From Ferruginibacter sp. HRS2-29 (GTDB lineage: Bacteria > Bacteroidota > Bacteroidia > Chitinophagales > Chitinophagaceae): DNA of 64,000 nt. Location of the stretch: assembly GCF_024343615.1 (NCBI RefSeq), contig NZ_RJUB01000008.1:34434-98433 (forward strand), in the 5' to 3' direction. The notes under the pieces were generated by a model. The model did not search any database and was not told the DNA's origin. It saw nothing but the letters and a program-made list of their open reading frames with translations. This document shows, one piece after another, positions 1-8,628 of the stretch (position 1 is its first letter; each line of letters opens with the position of its first letter). The translations under genes and the position numbers were made by a program.

Positions 1-917
1 GTGCTGGTGCCGTGGGAGCTACCTGTGCCGATAATATTGCCCGCAAGCAATTGTGCGATGAACTGATACTGGTAGATATTAAAGAAGGCGTTGCCGAAGG
101 TAAAGCGATGGACCTTATGCAGACTGCGCAGATCGAAGGTTTTGACACCAAGATCATCGGCAGTACGAATGATTATGCCAAGACAGCCGGAAGCACCGTT
201 GCTGTTATCACTTCGGGCATTCCGCGTAAGCCGGGTATGACCAGGGAAGAACTGATCGGTATCAACGCAGGTATTGTAAAAACAGTTACTCAAAATATTT
301 TACAACATTCACCGGACTGCATCATCATCGTTATCAGCAACCCGATGGATACCATGACCTACCTGGCATTGAAATCCAGCGGATTGCCAAAGAACAGGAT
401 CATTGGTATGGGCGGCATCCTTGATAGCGCACGTTTCAGGTACTACCTGAGCCAGGCGATCGGTTGTTCGGCAAATGACCTGCAGGCCACTGTTGTTGGC
501 GGACACGGCGATACTACCATGATCCCGCTGACAAGGCTCGCTACTTACTGCGGCACGCCTGCGGCAAATTACCTGAGCGAAGAAGCATTGAAAAAAGTAG
601 CAGCTGATACCATGGTTGGCGGTGCTACCCTTACCGGATTGCTGGGCACCAGCGCATGGTATGCACCAGGTGCTGCGGGAGCGGCACTGGTGGAAGCGAT
701 CGTAAGGGACGAAAAGAAACTGATGCCTTGCTGCGTTTCCCTGGAAGGTGAATACGGACAGTCGGATATCTGCATCGGCGTACCGGTGATCATCGGGAAG
801 AACGGCTGGGAAAAGATCGTTGACTACAAACTGACGGAAGAAGAACAGGCTGCTTTCAATAAGAGCGCTGACGCGGTAAGGAACATGAACAGCGTATTAT
901 CGACCCTGGATGTATAA
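1..917 (+). CDS. mdh: Malate dehydrogenase, 5'-truncated by window edge
   Basis: NAD-dependent oxidation of malate to oxaloacetate in the TCA cycle, cytosolic. The reading frame is open from base 3, and the codons before the first GTG (base 12) encode Ala-Gly-Ala, completing a Rossmann GAGAVGAT loop, so the true start lies left of the window and base 12 is an internal Val. Visible family motifs: LVDIKEGVAEGKAMDL after the nucleotide loop, the substrate loop with RKPGMTR, SNPMDTMTYLA, GGILDSARFR with a substrate-binding Arg, and catalytic His in VGGHGDTTMIPL. These features match the short LDH-like MDH class (about 310 residues), of which about 304 are visible. The Arg of the RKPGMTR loop argues for malate rather than lactate. 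Followed by a strong terminator. No sign of frameshift. Confidence 0.95.
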   Translation, partial: AGAVGATCADNIARKQLCDELILVDIKEGVAEGKAMDLMQTAQIEGFDTKIIGSTNDYAKTAGSTVAVITSGIPRKPGMTREELIGINAGIVKTVTQNILQHSPDCIIIVISNPMDTMTYLALKSSGLPKNRIIGMGGILDSARFRYYLSQAIGCSANDLQATVVGGHGDTTMIPLTRLATYCGTPAANYLSEEALKKVAADTMVGGATLTGLLGTSAWYAPGAAGAALVEAIVRDEKKLMPCCVSLEGEYGQSDICIGVPVIIGKNGWEKIVDYKLTEEEQAAFNKSADAVRNMNSVLSTLDV

Positions 918-952
918 TCGCTCGTTTTAATAAGCCTGAATAACATATTGAA

Positions 953-985
953 GGCAGCCCCATTAATCGCGGGGCTGCCTTTTTT
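953..985 (+). terminator. Rho-independent terminator after mdh
   Basis: A 9-bp GC-rich stem (GGCAGCCCC at 953-961 pairing with GGGGCTGCC at 971-979), a 9-nt loop, then six T residues (980-985). Placed 36 bases after the mdh stop and before the next plus-strand gene. Confidence 0.92.
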
Positions 986-1029
986 CATTTTAAATGCTTA
1001 ATTTTAGTTTGCCAAACTAACTACCGACC

Positions 1030-3873
1030 ATGAAAAGGATTTTACCCGGATTATTCTTCCTGTTATTTATTTTCATATTTAGTTCCACCCAGGCCCAACT
1101 AAACATTACCGCTCAAACGAATGCGGTAGATCTTGCACAGAAACTGGTGGGCGACGGGGTTAGCATCAGTAATGTAACTTTTACAGGCAATCCCTTGATG
1201 GCAGGCTTTTTCAAAAATATTGGCGGAACGAATATCAACATAGATTCCGGGATCGTATTGACCAACGGAAGGGCTAAAAGCCCGAATGGAAATGGTCAAA
1301 ACAGGGGCGTAAATGGAAATGGGACCGTTACTGCAGAATTTGCAGATGCACACAATTCATGGAATTTACCTGGTGACGGCGACCTAAGCGTCGTTATTGG
1401 CGGCGGCGCTACCCGTGATGCATGTGTCCTGGAATTCGATTTTATTCCACTGGGCGACAGTATCCGGTTTCGTTATGTCTTCAGTTCGGAAGAATACAAT
1501 CCTACTTTCGTTTGCGATTACAATGATGCTTTTGCTTTTTTCATTTCAGGGCCCGGTTTTCCTTCGCTCACCAATATAGCCCTGATACCAAATACCACCA
1601 TACCTGTTTCGATCCTGAATGTGAATAATATCCTCATGGGAGGATGTGTCAATAACCCTGCTTATTATGTAGATAACCTCACCAATAAATTCTTTACACA
1701 CGATGGCCATACAAAAGTATTGACCGCTTTGGCGAAAGTGCAGCCTTGCGTAACTTATCACCTGAAACTGGTGATAGCAGATGCGGGGTGGGATGATGAT
1801 TACGACAGCGGAGTTTTCCTGGAAGCCAAAAGCCTTACCTCCAACGCATTTCAGCTGACCAATCTTACACAGAAAGACCCGGTGACAAACATGAGTTACC
1901 TGGTGGAAGGTTGCGCTACCGGCGCTCTGAAGATCAAGCGGCAATCGGCCAGTTCTTTCAGCCAGACCATCAACCTGGCGTATGGAGGCAGCGTGCTCAA
2001 TTCGATCGATGTGCAGACATTACCATCTTCCGTCACCATTCCACCCGGGCAGGATGAAGTGTTGCTCAATATTTATCCGGTCATGGACCTGGCACCCGAA
2101 GGCATAGAGTTGTTGAAAATATATACATTGGCGCCTTGCGCAACAGGCACACCAACACCTACCGACAGCGTCGAGATCCAGATCAGGGATTACGATATCC
2201 TTGGCATCAGCCCCGACACTTCTTATATCTGCCGCGGCGCAAACATCACCCTGAATGCATCGGCAGGTTATTCCCTTTATAACTGGGATGTCAACAGCAC
2301 GTTGGGCAGTACAGTTACAGCCAGCGCTGTCGCTACGCCAACGGCGACTGCTACCATGTATTACTGCACCGCCTCCGTTGGCACCTGCCAGGCAAGGGAC
2401 TCGGCATTTGTAAAATGGAAAGACGTAGATTTTTTATCCAAAAGAGAATTATTGTGCAAGGATGCAGCGACCGGGCAGATAAAGGTTGCTACCGGGCCGG
2501 AATGGGCACATCCTGTTCAGCTTTCAATTAACAGTTCGCCTTATCAATCCGACAGCACTTTCAATAATCTTATCAAAGGAAATTATACCATTCGCGTAAA
2601 AGATGCCAGTGGCTGTGTAGATAGCATCGCGGTAACGCTGACTCAACTATTCCCGGATCTTGATGCTGGCCTGGTAACGGCTGCTGCAACCTGCACAGGC
2701 AATCCGGATGGCAATATTACGATCACGCCTACGGGGGGAAAAGCCCCTTACCTGTATTCGATCAATAACGGAACAAGCTTTCAACCGCTGAATAATTTTA
2801 ATGTGCTGGCTGGTTTGCACAACATCATCATCAAAGACAATAATGGCTGTACCATCAGCAAGGCGCAGCAGGTAGCTTTCAACAATGACCTGGTAGTAGA
2901 TGCCGGCTTGCCGGAACTGATCTGCGAAGGAAAAAATATCCGGTTGAATGCCGTATCGAACGGGCAGAGTTTTTCGTGGAGCCCGGCCAATACACTTACG
3001 GGAAGCAATTCTGCAAGTCCACTGGCAGCCCCAACTGTTACAACCAAATATTATGTAACTGCTGTAAAAGGAATTTGTATCAAAAAAGATTCTGTAACAG
3101 TAAATGTAAATGCGGCACCCAAGCCTGATGCCGGGGCTGATATCTCCATCTGTTATGGCGCCAGTACAAATCTTCATGCAACAGGAGCGGTGGAATATAT
3201 CTGGTCGCCTGCTACTTATCTGCAAAACACAACAGATCCGGTAACACGGATAAACAGGCCGCTCGACAATATAACTTATTACCTCAACGTAAAAGATGCG
3301 AACGGATGTTATTCACTGAAACCAGATACTGTAAAAGTGAAAGTAACGCCTGCCGTCCGGATGTTTGCCGGAAGGGATACTGTTGTCGCCTTCAACCAGC
3401 CACTACAGTTGAAAGCTTATGAACTGGGTACCAGTGGCGTAACAAGATATACCTGGTCTCCATCTTACGGGCTCAACAACCCAAATATAGCCAATCCGGT
3501 AACCCGCCTCGACAGGGATATCACTTATGTGGTAACCGGTAAAACTCCCGCAGATTGCGAAGGCAGTGCCGAGATCTTTGTGAAAGCATACAAAGGGCCT
3601 GAGATATATGTACCCACCGCATTTACCCCAAATAACGATGGCCGTAATGATCTGCTGAAGGCTATCGCGATCGGCATGAAGGAGTATCATTATTTTATCA
3701 TTTACAATCGCTGGGGCCAGCCAGTCTTTACCACTAAAGATTTCACAAAGGGATGGGATGGAAAAATGAAGGGCATGCCGCAATCACCGGGGAGTTACGT
3801 GTGGGTGGCTGAAACGGTGGACTTTACCGGGAAGATCGTAAAACGAAATGGCAGCACGATCCTTTTAAAATAA
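1030..3873 (+). CDS. Large exported T9SS type B cargo with choice-of-anchor L domain
   Basis: A 947-residue surface or secreted protein of unknown ligand. Residues 1-22 are a signal peptide (hydrophobic core, cleavage after a Thr-Gln-Ala-Gln region). Residues about 23-280 resemble the choice-of-anchor L domain (TNAVDLAQKLVGDGVSISN, then GIVLTNGRA). About 470-615 hold two SprB-like repeats, each ending in a DASGC or DNNGC motif. About 620-860 hold Ig-like modules with repeated SWSP/WSPA/YYV patterns. The last 85 or so residues are the gliding-motility-associated C-terminal (T9SS type B) sorting domain: VPTAFTPNNDGRND, then YNRWGQPVF and GWDGK. The family route is Sec export, then T9SS secretion and surface attachment. 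It converges with the next gene across a shared terminator. The function beyond export (adhesion, matrix) is inference. Confidence 0.88.
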   Translation: MKRILPGLFFLLFIFIFSSTQAQLNITAQTNAVDLAQKLVGDGVSISNVTFTGNPLMAGFFKNIGGTNINIDSGIVLTNGRAKSPNGNGQNRGVNGNGTVTAEFADAHNSWNLPGDGDLSVVIGGGATRDACVLEFDFIPLGDSIRFRYVFSSEEYNPTFVCDYNDAFAFFISGPGFPSLTNIALIPNTTIPVSILNVNNILMGGCVNNPAYYVDNLTNKFFTHDGHTKVLTALAKVQPCVTYHLKLVIADAGWDDDYDSGVFLEAKSLTSNAFQLTNLTQKDPVTNMSYLVEGCATGALKIKRQSASSFSQTINLAYGGSVLNSIDVQTLPSSVTIPPGQDEVLLNIYPVMDLAPEGIELLKIYTLAPCATGTPTPTDSVEIQIRDYDILGISPDTSYICRGANITLNASAGYSLYNWDVNSTLGSTVTASAVATPTATATMYYCTASVGTCQARDSAFVKWKDVDFLSKRELLCKDAATGQIKVATGPEWAHPVQLSINSSPYQSDSTFNNLIKGNYTIRVKDASGCVDSIAVTLTQLFPDLDAGLVTAAATCTGNPDGNITITPTGGKAPYLYSINNGTSFQPLNNFNVLAGLHNIIIKDNNGCTISKAQQVAFNNDLVVDAGLPELICEGKNIRLNAVSNGQSFSWSPANTLTGSNSASPLAAPTVTTKYYVTAVKGICIKKDSVTVNVNAAPKPDAGADISICYGASTNLHATGAVEYIWSPATYLQNTTDPVTRINRPLDNITYYLNVKDANGCYSLKPDTVKVKVTPAVRMFAGRDTVVAFNQPLQLKAYELGTSGVTRYTWSPSYGLNNPNIANPVTRLDRDITYVVTGKTPADCEGSAEIFVKAYKGPEIYVPTAFTPNNDGRNDLLKAIAIGMKEYHYFIIYNRWGQPVFTTKDFTKGWDGKMKGMPQSPGSYVWVAETVDFTGKIVKRNGSTILLK

Positions 3874-3878
3874 GATGG

Positions 3879-3926
3879 TTTTAATAAAAATTGCCCCGGT
3901 TTAGAGCGGGGCAATTTTTATTAAAA
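3879..3926. terminator. Bidirectional terminator between convergent genes
   Basis: A perfect 19-bp inverted repeat (3879-3897 with 3908-3926) and a 10-nt loop. The GCCCC/GGGGC core is flanked by A-rich and T-rich tracts on both sides, so it reads as a rho-independent terminator in either direction. It serves the plus-strand T9SS gene ending at 3873 and the minus-strand lipoprotein gene ending at 3932. Confidence 0.93.
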
Positions 3927-3931
3927 CCTTA

Positions 3932-4366
3932 TTAATTCTTCGTAAAAGTTAACAGATCGGTTCCGCCACCGCCTCCGCTCACATGCTTCAGCTGAACCTT
4001 AGTAGCCGAGATTTCCACCACTTCCCAATCTTCACTGATCTCTTCAAATTCTGCCGGTGTGGCGAAATCAAGAACCAGTTTCGAACGGTTGCTATCGTTT
4101 ACCGCTGACCAGGTCCCGGTATGGGAAAGGATATCGTTAGCTGCGGAAACTATACCATTTGCCTGGAAAGTGAAATTATACCCGGTAAAATTGGATGTTT
4201 CCTCGTGGTCGGTATCATAATAATAAGACACTCTCCAGGTACCAGTTATCAAAGTATTTTTTACGTTTTCCGCTGAGATGACGTTGGATGGATTATCATC
4301 ATCCTTGTCGCATCCCGTTGCTGCAAATAACATGACCGCCATGGCGGCAAAAAGAAAGTTTTTCAT
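3932..4366 (-). CDS. Small lipoprotein, lipocalin-like fold suspected
   Basis: A 144-residue protein with a lipoprotein signal peptide: hydrophobic core, then a lipobox ending Ala-Thr-Gly-Cys at about residue 19, followed by acidic DKDDD, so probably surface or outer-membrane anchored. The mature part has alternating beta-rich segments (GTWRVSYYY, FTFQANGIV, GTWSAV, KLVLDF, WEVVEI) like the lipocalin-like/META-type small beta barrels common in Bacteroidota, and a Gly run near the C-terminus. The pattern GTW followed by a hydrophobic sheet and an EF..W segment recurs in the lipoprotein at 10400-10888, which may be a distant paralogue. It is the last gene of a minus-strand series (recN, small ORF, fabI, this gene) with a 45-base gap to fabI. 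Ligand unknown. Confidence 0.75.
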   Translation of the reverse strand: MKNFLFAAMAVMLFAATGCDKDDDNPSNVISAENVKNTLITGTWRVSYYYDTDHEETSNFTGYNFTFQANGIVSAANDILSHTGTWSAVNDSNRSKLVLDFATPAEFEEISEDWEVVEISATKVQLKHVSGGGGGTDLLTFTKN

Positions 4367-4411
4367 AAATTATCATTTAAGGTTGCTCTTCCAGAAACAA
4401 TAATTATGCCC

Positions 4412-5224
4412 TTATTTCTCCATTTGCTCAATCACAGCGTGGCTTACCCCGGTATTGGAGAACCCTCCATCGTGGAAAAGGTTTTGCATGGTCACCATTT
4501 TAGTCATATCGCTGAACATGATAACGCAGTAGTTGGCACAGTCTTCTGCACTTGCATTACCGAGCGGGCTCATTTTTTCTGCATAGGTAATAAAACCGTC
4601 AAAACCCTTTACACCGCTACCGGCAGTAGTGCGTGTAGGTGATTGAGAGATGGTATTGACCCTTACATGTTTTTTTACGCCGTAGTGGTAACCAAAGCTG
4701 CGGGCAACACTTTCCAGCAATGATTTGGCATCTGCCATTTCGTTGTAATCCGGGAATACACGCTGCGCAGCAATATATGTGAGGGCTATTACACTTGCCC
4801 ATTCATTCAAAGCATCTTTTTTCATGCAGGTCGCCAATACCCTGTGAAGGCTCATCGAGGAGATCGCGAAGGTTTTTTCATTGAATCCGTAATCGAGTTC
4901 GGTATAGGCTTTCCCTTTACGAACATTGAGGCTCATGCCTATTGAATGCAGGATGAAATCGAAACTGCCGCCAAAATGCTCCATCGATTTTGTGATCAGG
5001 TTATCTACATCTTCTGCATTACTTACATCGCAGGCGATCACGGGCGCATTGATCTTTTCTGCCAGTTTATTGATCTCTCCCATACGCATCGCCACCGGTG
5101 CATTGGTCAGTACGATCTCCGCACCTTCTTCATGGCATTTTATAGCTGTTATCCATGCGATTGATTTTTCGTCGAGGGCACCAAAGATGATCCCTTTTTT
5201 ACCTTTTAATAAGTTATGGCTCAT
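4412..5224 (-). CDS. fabI: Enoyl-[acyl-carrier-protein] reductase FabI
   Basis: Last reductive step of fatty acid elongation, NAD(P)H-dependent, cytosolic. The 270-residue length fits FabI. A short-chain dehydrogenase fold is seen with a GALDEKSIAW cofactor loop near residue 15. The catalytic pair is in the family arrangement: Tyr150 (LTYIAAQR) and Tyr160-x6-Lys167 (YNEMADAK). RVNTISQSPTRT near residue 190 matches the substrate-loop region of the family. The ATG at 5224 is preferred over an in-frame TTG two codons upstream, since the MSHNLLKGKKG start matches family length. It is the target of triclosan and isoniazid-like inhibitors in other species. It lies in a minus-strand run behind recN with short gaps, so cotranscription is possible. 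Confidence 0.95.
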   Translation of the reverse strand: MSHNLLKGKKGIIFGALDEKSIAWITAIKCHEEGAEIVLTNAPVAMRMGEINKLAEKINAPVIACDVSNAEDVDNLITKSMEHFGGSFDFILHSIGMSLNVRKGKAYTELDYGFNEKTFAISSMSLHRVLATCMKKDALNEWASVIALTYIAAQRVFPDYNEMADAKSLLESVARSFGYHYGVKKHVRVNTISQSPTRTTAGSGVKGFDGFITYAEKMSPLGNASAEDCANYCVIMFSDMTKMVTMQNLFHDGGFSNTGVSHAVIEQMEK

Positions 5225-5270
5225 GATCAAAAATTAATGAGTGATTGATTTTGTGCGGTAAAAATAACCT

Positions 5271-5480
5271 TTATGTATGAAATAAGTATTTAGAAAAATG
5301 AAGGATAAAAAAATTCACCAGGAATGCCAAGGTGAAGATGGCGATGAAATGTGCCAGGAAAAACAGGAACAAATGATTTAACGATGCCCGCGGATTGATG
5401 AATTTCTTTATGAGCATGTGTGCTCCATACCCCAGGACAAGCACCAATATCAATACGGCCAGGATCTTTATTTTTATCAA
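5271..5480 (-). CDS. Possible 69-residue membrane protein
   Basis: A short ORF filling the gap between recN and fabI. It would start at a TTG, with a TAA stop two codons upstream. The first in-frame ATG lies 21 codons later and would remove the first membrane segment. Two hydrophobic helices are visible (about residues 4-22 and 37-60), joined by a short basic loop with KKFINPR. No family recognised. Support: it fits the gap exactly on the operon strand, and TTG starts occur in several other genes here. Against: its small size, its hydrophobic low-complexity composition and the absence of a clear ribosome-binding site. Confidence 0.4.
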   Translation of the reverse strand: MIKIKILAVLILVLVLGYGAHMLIKKFINPRASLNHLFLFFLAHFIAIFTLAFLVNFFILHFSKYLFHT

Positions 5481-5539
5481 ATCTTATTTTTTACAAAAAA
5501 ATTAAAGGCGATAATCCATAATGGAATATTTCAACCCGG

Positions 5540-7195
5540 TCAATTACTTACCATCTCGCGGGCATTTTCCAATGCTGCCGCAGTAGGTTTTTCGCCACTC
5601 AGCATTTTAGCAATGGCGGTAATCCGTTCGTCATTATCCAGCAAACGGATGGACGTAGCGATCTTATCTTTCACGATAGCTTTGTAAACAAAATAATGCG
5701 CCGATGCTTTCGCGGCAATCTGTGGCTGATGCGAAATGACGATCAGCTGATGGCCGGCAGAGAGTTCTTTCATGATGATACCTACCTGCCTGGCAGCTTC
5801 ACCGCTGATACCCGTGTCGATCTCATCAAAAATGAGCGTAGGCAGCTGAAGTTTTTTCGCTACCAATGATTTTATGCTCAGCATGAGGCGGCTAAGCTCA
5901 CCCCCACTCGCCACTTTATGCAATGGCTCAAAACGGTTGCTTTTATTGGCATCAAACAAAAACCCTATTTCGTCCATACCTGTTACCGATAATTTTGCCG
6001 GTTGTATCAGCACTTTCAATTGCGCATTCGGCATACCTACCTGCACCAGGAGCTTGTTCACTTTATCGGTAAACGATTTTACCTGTGCAGATCTCGCGGC
6101 AGATATTTTCCCTGCAATGCTTTCACATATTCCGTAAAGTGTTGCTGTTTCTTTTTCGAGTGCTTCTATAGTGGCAGATGCGTTCAACACGTCATCCAGC
6201 TTTTGCTGCAGTACCTGCTGAATTTCGAGCAGCTGGCTGGTTTCATTCACTCCATGTTTCTTCAGCAATTTGTACCCTTCCGAAAGCCTGTCATTCGCTT
6301 TCTGGATACGTTGGGCATCAAACTGGATGTTGCTATCTATCTGCTCAAGTTCTTCCGCCACATCCTGCAGCTCTAAAATAGAACTGTTCATCCGTCCGCA
6401 CAAAGATTCTACGGAAGGATGGTATTGCTGCAGGGAATTCAATTTATGCTGCAAGACTTTCAGTTGCTGCACGATCGGCTCATCGCTGTCTTTTATTTCA
6501 AAATAAATGGCCCCAAGTTGCTGCTTGATATTTTCTGAATTATTCAGCAACTTCAATTCTGCTTCCAGTTCTTCCAGTTCGTTTTGCTTGAGTGAAAGCG
6601 TTTCCAGCTCTTCGAAAAGGAACTGGTTATAATCGAGCTCCTTATTGGCGGCCAATTGTTTCCGGTGCAACTCTTCCAGCTCGTTTTTTGTGGCGATATA
6701 TTTACTGTAATTCTCTTTCAGTATAGCCAGTTGTGCTGAATTATTGGCCAATGCATCGAGTACTTCACGTTGAAAATTTTCGTTACCAAGTTCCAGCGTA
6801 TCAAACTGCTGATGAAGATCTACAAGCAGAAGGCTCAGTTCTTTCAGCTGTGAAAGATTGACCGGTGTATCATTTACAAAACCACGCGATTTCCCATTCA
6901 CCGCTATTTCCCTGCGTACCAGTATTTCTTCGGAAAAATCAAGATCGTTCTCTTTGAAAAACTGCTGCAACCGCCCGCTATCCTGTAATGCAAATACCGC
7001 TTCCACAATACATTTCTGCTCTTTATCCTGTAACACATTACTATCGGCACGCTGCCCGAGTATCAGGTTGAGGGCCCCCATCAGTATACTCTTTCCTGCC
7101 CCGGTTTCACCGGTAATGATATTGAGCTGTGGCGAAAAACTGATAGACAATTCTTCGATGATCGCGTAGTTCCGTATGTGTAGTCTTTGTAGCAT
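5540..7195 (-). CDS. recN: DNA repair protein RecN
   Basis: An SMC-like ATPase acting early in double-strand break repair, cytosolic. At 551 residues it has the usual length. The N-terminal half-site includes the Walker A motif GETGAGKS at residues 29-36. A long coiled-coil region rich in Leu, Glu and Gln occupies about 155-370. The C-terminal half has the ABC signature region (SGGELSRLMLSIKSL) followed by Walker B in LIFDEIDTGISG and an ISHQPQIAA switch His. The start ATG at 7195 gives the usual MLQRLHIRNYAIIEEL opening. A possible Bacteroidota -7 element sits just upstream. Downstream genes on the same strand are the 69-residue ORF and fabI. Confidence 0.96.
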   Translation of the reverse strand: MLQRLHIRNYAIIEELSISFSPQLNIITGETGAGKSILMGALNLILGQRADSNVLQDKEQKCIVEAVFALQDSGRLQQFFKENDLDFSEEILVRREIAVNGKSRGFVNDTPVNLSQLKELSLLLVDLHQQFDTLELGNENFQREVLDALANNSAQLAILKENYSKYIATKNELEELHRKQLAANKELDYNQFLFEELETLSLKQNELEELEAELKLLNNSENIKQQLGAIYFEIKDSDEPIVQQLKVLQHKLNSLQQYHPSVESLCGRMNSSILELQDVAEELEQIDSNIQFDAQRIQKANDRLSEGYKLLKKHGVNETSQLLEIQQVLQQKLDDVLNASATIEALEKETATLYGICESIAGKISAARSAQVKSFTDKVNKLLVQVGMPNAQLKVLIQPAKLSVTGMDEIGFLFDANKSNRFEPLHKVASGGELSRLMLSIKSLVAKKLQLPTLIFDEIDTGISGEAARQVGIIMKELSAGHQLIVISHQPQIAAKASAHYFVYKAIVKDKIATSIRLLDNDERITAIAKMLSGEKPTAAALENAREMVSN

Positions 7196-7205
7196 GATGC
7201 AGCAA

Positions 7206-7213
7206 CAAATTTA
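7206..7213 (-). promoter_or_regulatory. Candidate -7 element for recN
   Basis: Read on the minus strand, TAAATTTG matches the Bacteroidota -7 consensus TAnnTTTG. No TTTG-like -33 element was found at the usual 19-base spacing, so this is weak. If real, the recN leader would be only a few bases long. Confidence 0.3.
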
Positions 7214-7217
7214 GGTA

Positions 7218-7380
7218 ATGAATAATTAAGAATTGCTAATTAATAATTGAGTTTCACTTCAAATTTATTTAGCTGTCAATAACATTTCTGGAGTAGGATT
7301 AAAGTATTTTTCGTCTGTATCAAATAATAATGCCAACCATTTTAGTGTTGGGCATTATTAATTACTAATTATTAATTATT
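7218..7380. repeat. AT-rich heptad arrays flanking a hairpin, dnaJ-recN gap
   Basis: The gap carries repeated TAATTAT/AATTAAT words at both ends (about 7218-7251 and 7356-7386), the right side roughly inverted to the left. Just inside the right array a stem-loop (AATAATGCC at 7326-7334 with GGCATTATT at 7351-7359, plus a flanking AAC/GTT pairing) could terminate dnaJ transcription, although no long T run follows. No gene seen. Confidence 0.5.
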
Positions 7381-7382
7381 AA

Positions 7383-8546
7383 TTAAGAGAACATATCACG
7401 AACCTTATCAAAAAACGATTTCTCGTTCTTATCCGGTTTGGGTTCGAAGTGCTCCGATTGCTGCATTTTTTCCAGCATATTTTTTTCCTCCGAACTAACA
7501 TTCTGCGGTGTCCAGATATTTACCTGTATGAGTTGATCGCCTTTTTCGTAGCTATTCACCTGCGGGAAACCTTTTCCTTTCAGCCTGAATATTTTACCGC
7601 TTTGCGTACCGGCCGGGATCTTTATTTTGGCGCGGCCATCGATGGTAGGCACTTCTACCTGCGTTCCAAAAACTGCATCCGGAAATGAAATATGCAGATC
7701 AAATGCCACATTCAATCCATCCCTGTGCAATTGCGGATGCGCTTCTTCTTCTATCAGCACGATCAGGTCGCCGGCGCTGCCGCCACGTTCCCCTGCATTC
7801 CCTTTCCCGGAAATACTCAATTGCATCCCTTCAGCCACACCTGCCGGAATATCGATCGTTACTGTTTCTTCGCCATATACCCTTCCTTCGCCTTTACAGC
7901 TTGTACATTTATTGGTAATGGTGCTGCCTTCGCCATTACAGGTCGGACAAGTAGTTACGGTCTGCATCTGCCCGAGGAAAGTATTCTGAACTTTTCGCAC
8001 CTGCCCGCTTCCACCGCAGCCGCTACATGTCTGTACACTGTTTTTATCTTTTGCGCCGCTTCCCTGGCAGGTAGTACATTTTACATGTTTTTTTACCTTG
8101 ATGGTTTTGGTGGCACCTTTGGCGATCTCTTCATAATTCATTTTCAACTTCACCCGCAGGTTGCTTCCACGGCTGCCACGTCCCCGGCTGCCCCCGCCGC
8201 CTCTTCTTCCACCACCACCGAAAAAGCTTCCAAAACCCTCATCGCCAAAAATATCGCCGAACTGGCTGAATATATCATCCATATTCATTCCCCCGCCGCT
8301 GTATCCACCTCCGCCGCCACGGCCGTTGAAGGCATTGTGCCCAAACCTGTCGTATTGGGCTTTTTTATCCGCATCATTCAATATCTCGTAGGCTTCAGCC
8401 GCTTCCTTGAATTTTTCTTCGGAAGCTTTATCTCCAGGGTTCCTGTCGGGATGGTATTGCATCGCCACTTTGCGATAGGCTTTTTTGATCTCCTCCTGGG
8501 AAGCTGTTTTGCTTACGCCTAGTATCTCGTAAAAATCTCTTTTCAT
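7383..8546 (-). CDS. dnaJ: Chaperone protein DnaJ
   Basis: Hsp40 co-chaperone that stimulates DnaK ATP hydrolysis and delivers substrates, cytosolic. Length 387 residues, as expected. The J domain occupies residues 4-70, with the invariant HPD at 32-34. A Gly/Phe-rich linker (about 75-125) is unusually Gly-rich with arginines (GGGGRRGGGGSRGRGSRG). The zinc domain has four CxxCxGxG motifs: CTTCQGSG, CSGCGGSG, CPTCNGEG and CTSCKGEG. The C-terminal substrate-binding domains follow. The class is type I DnaJ. It is the second gene of a grpE-dnaJ pair separated by an 82-base gap that contains a stem-loop. dnaK is not in the window. Confidence 0.97.
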   Translation of the reverse strand: MKRDFYEILGVSKTASQEEIKKAYRKVAMQYHPDRNPGDKASEEKFKEAAEAYEILNDADKKAQYDRFGHNAFNGRGGGGGYSGGGMNMDDIFSQFGDIFGDEGFGSFFGGGGRRGGGGSRGRGSRGSNLRVKLKMNYEEIAKGATKTIKVKKHVKCTTCQGSGAKDKNSVQTCSGCGGSGQVRKVQNTFLGQMQTVTTCPTCNGEGSTITNKCTSCKGEGRVYGEETVTIDIPAGVAEGMQLSISGKGNAGERGGSAGDLIVLIEEEAHPQLHRDGLNVAFDLHISFPDAVFGTQVEVPTIDGRAKIKIPAGTQSGKIFRLKGKGFPQVNSYEKGDQLIQVNIWTPQNVSSEEKNMLEKMQQSEHFEPKPDKNEKSFFDKVRDMFS

Positions 8547-8555
8547 ATACTTTAT

Positions 8556-8582
8556 TTTCTCCCGCCACGATAACGGGAGAAA
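8556..8582 (-). promoter_or_regulatory. Stem-loop in the grpE-dnaJ spacer
   Basis: A perfect 9-bp stem (TTTCTCCCG at 8556-8564 with CGGGAGAAA at 8574-8582) with a 9-nt loop, located between the grpE stop and the dnaJ start. On the transcribed strand it is followed by A-rich sequence, not a T run, so it is not a typical terminator. A processing site, a partial attenuator or a repeat relic are possible. Confidence 0.5.
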
Positions 8583-8628
8583 GAATTTGTTTGCCGGTCA
8601 GGCGTGTTAAAATCGAAGGGCTGTTATA

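Noticed and set aside
12..917. GTG at base 12 as the mdh start
   Set aside because: The codons before it complete the GAGAVGAT nucleotide-binding loop, so the gene starts outside the window.
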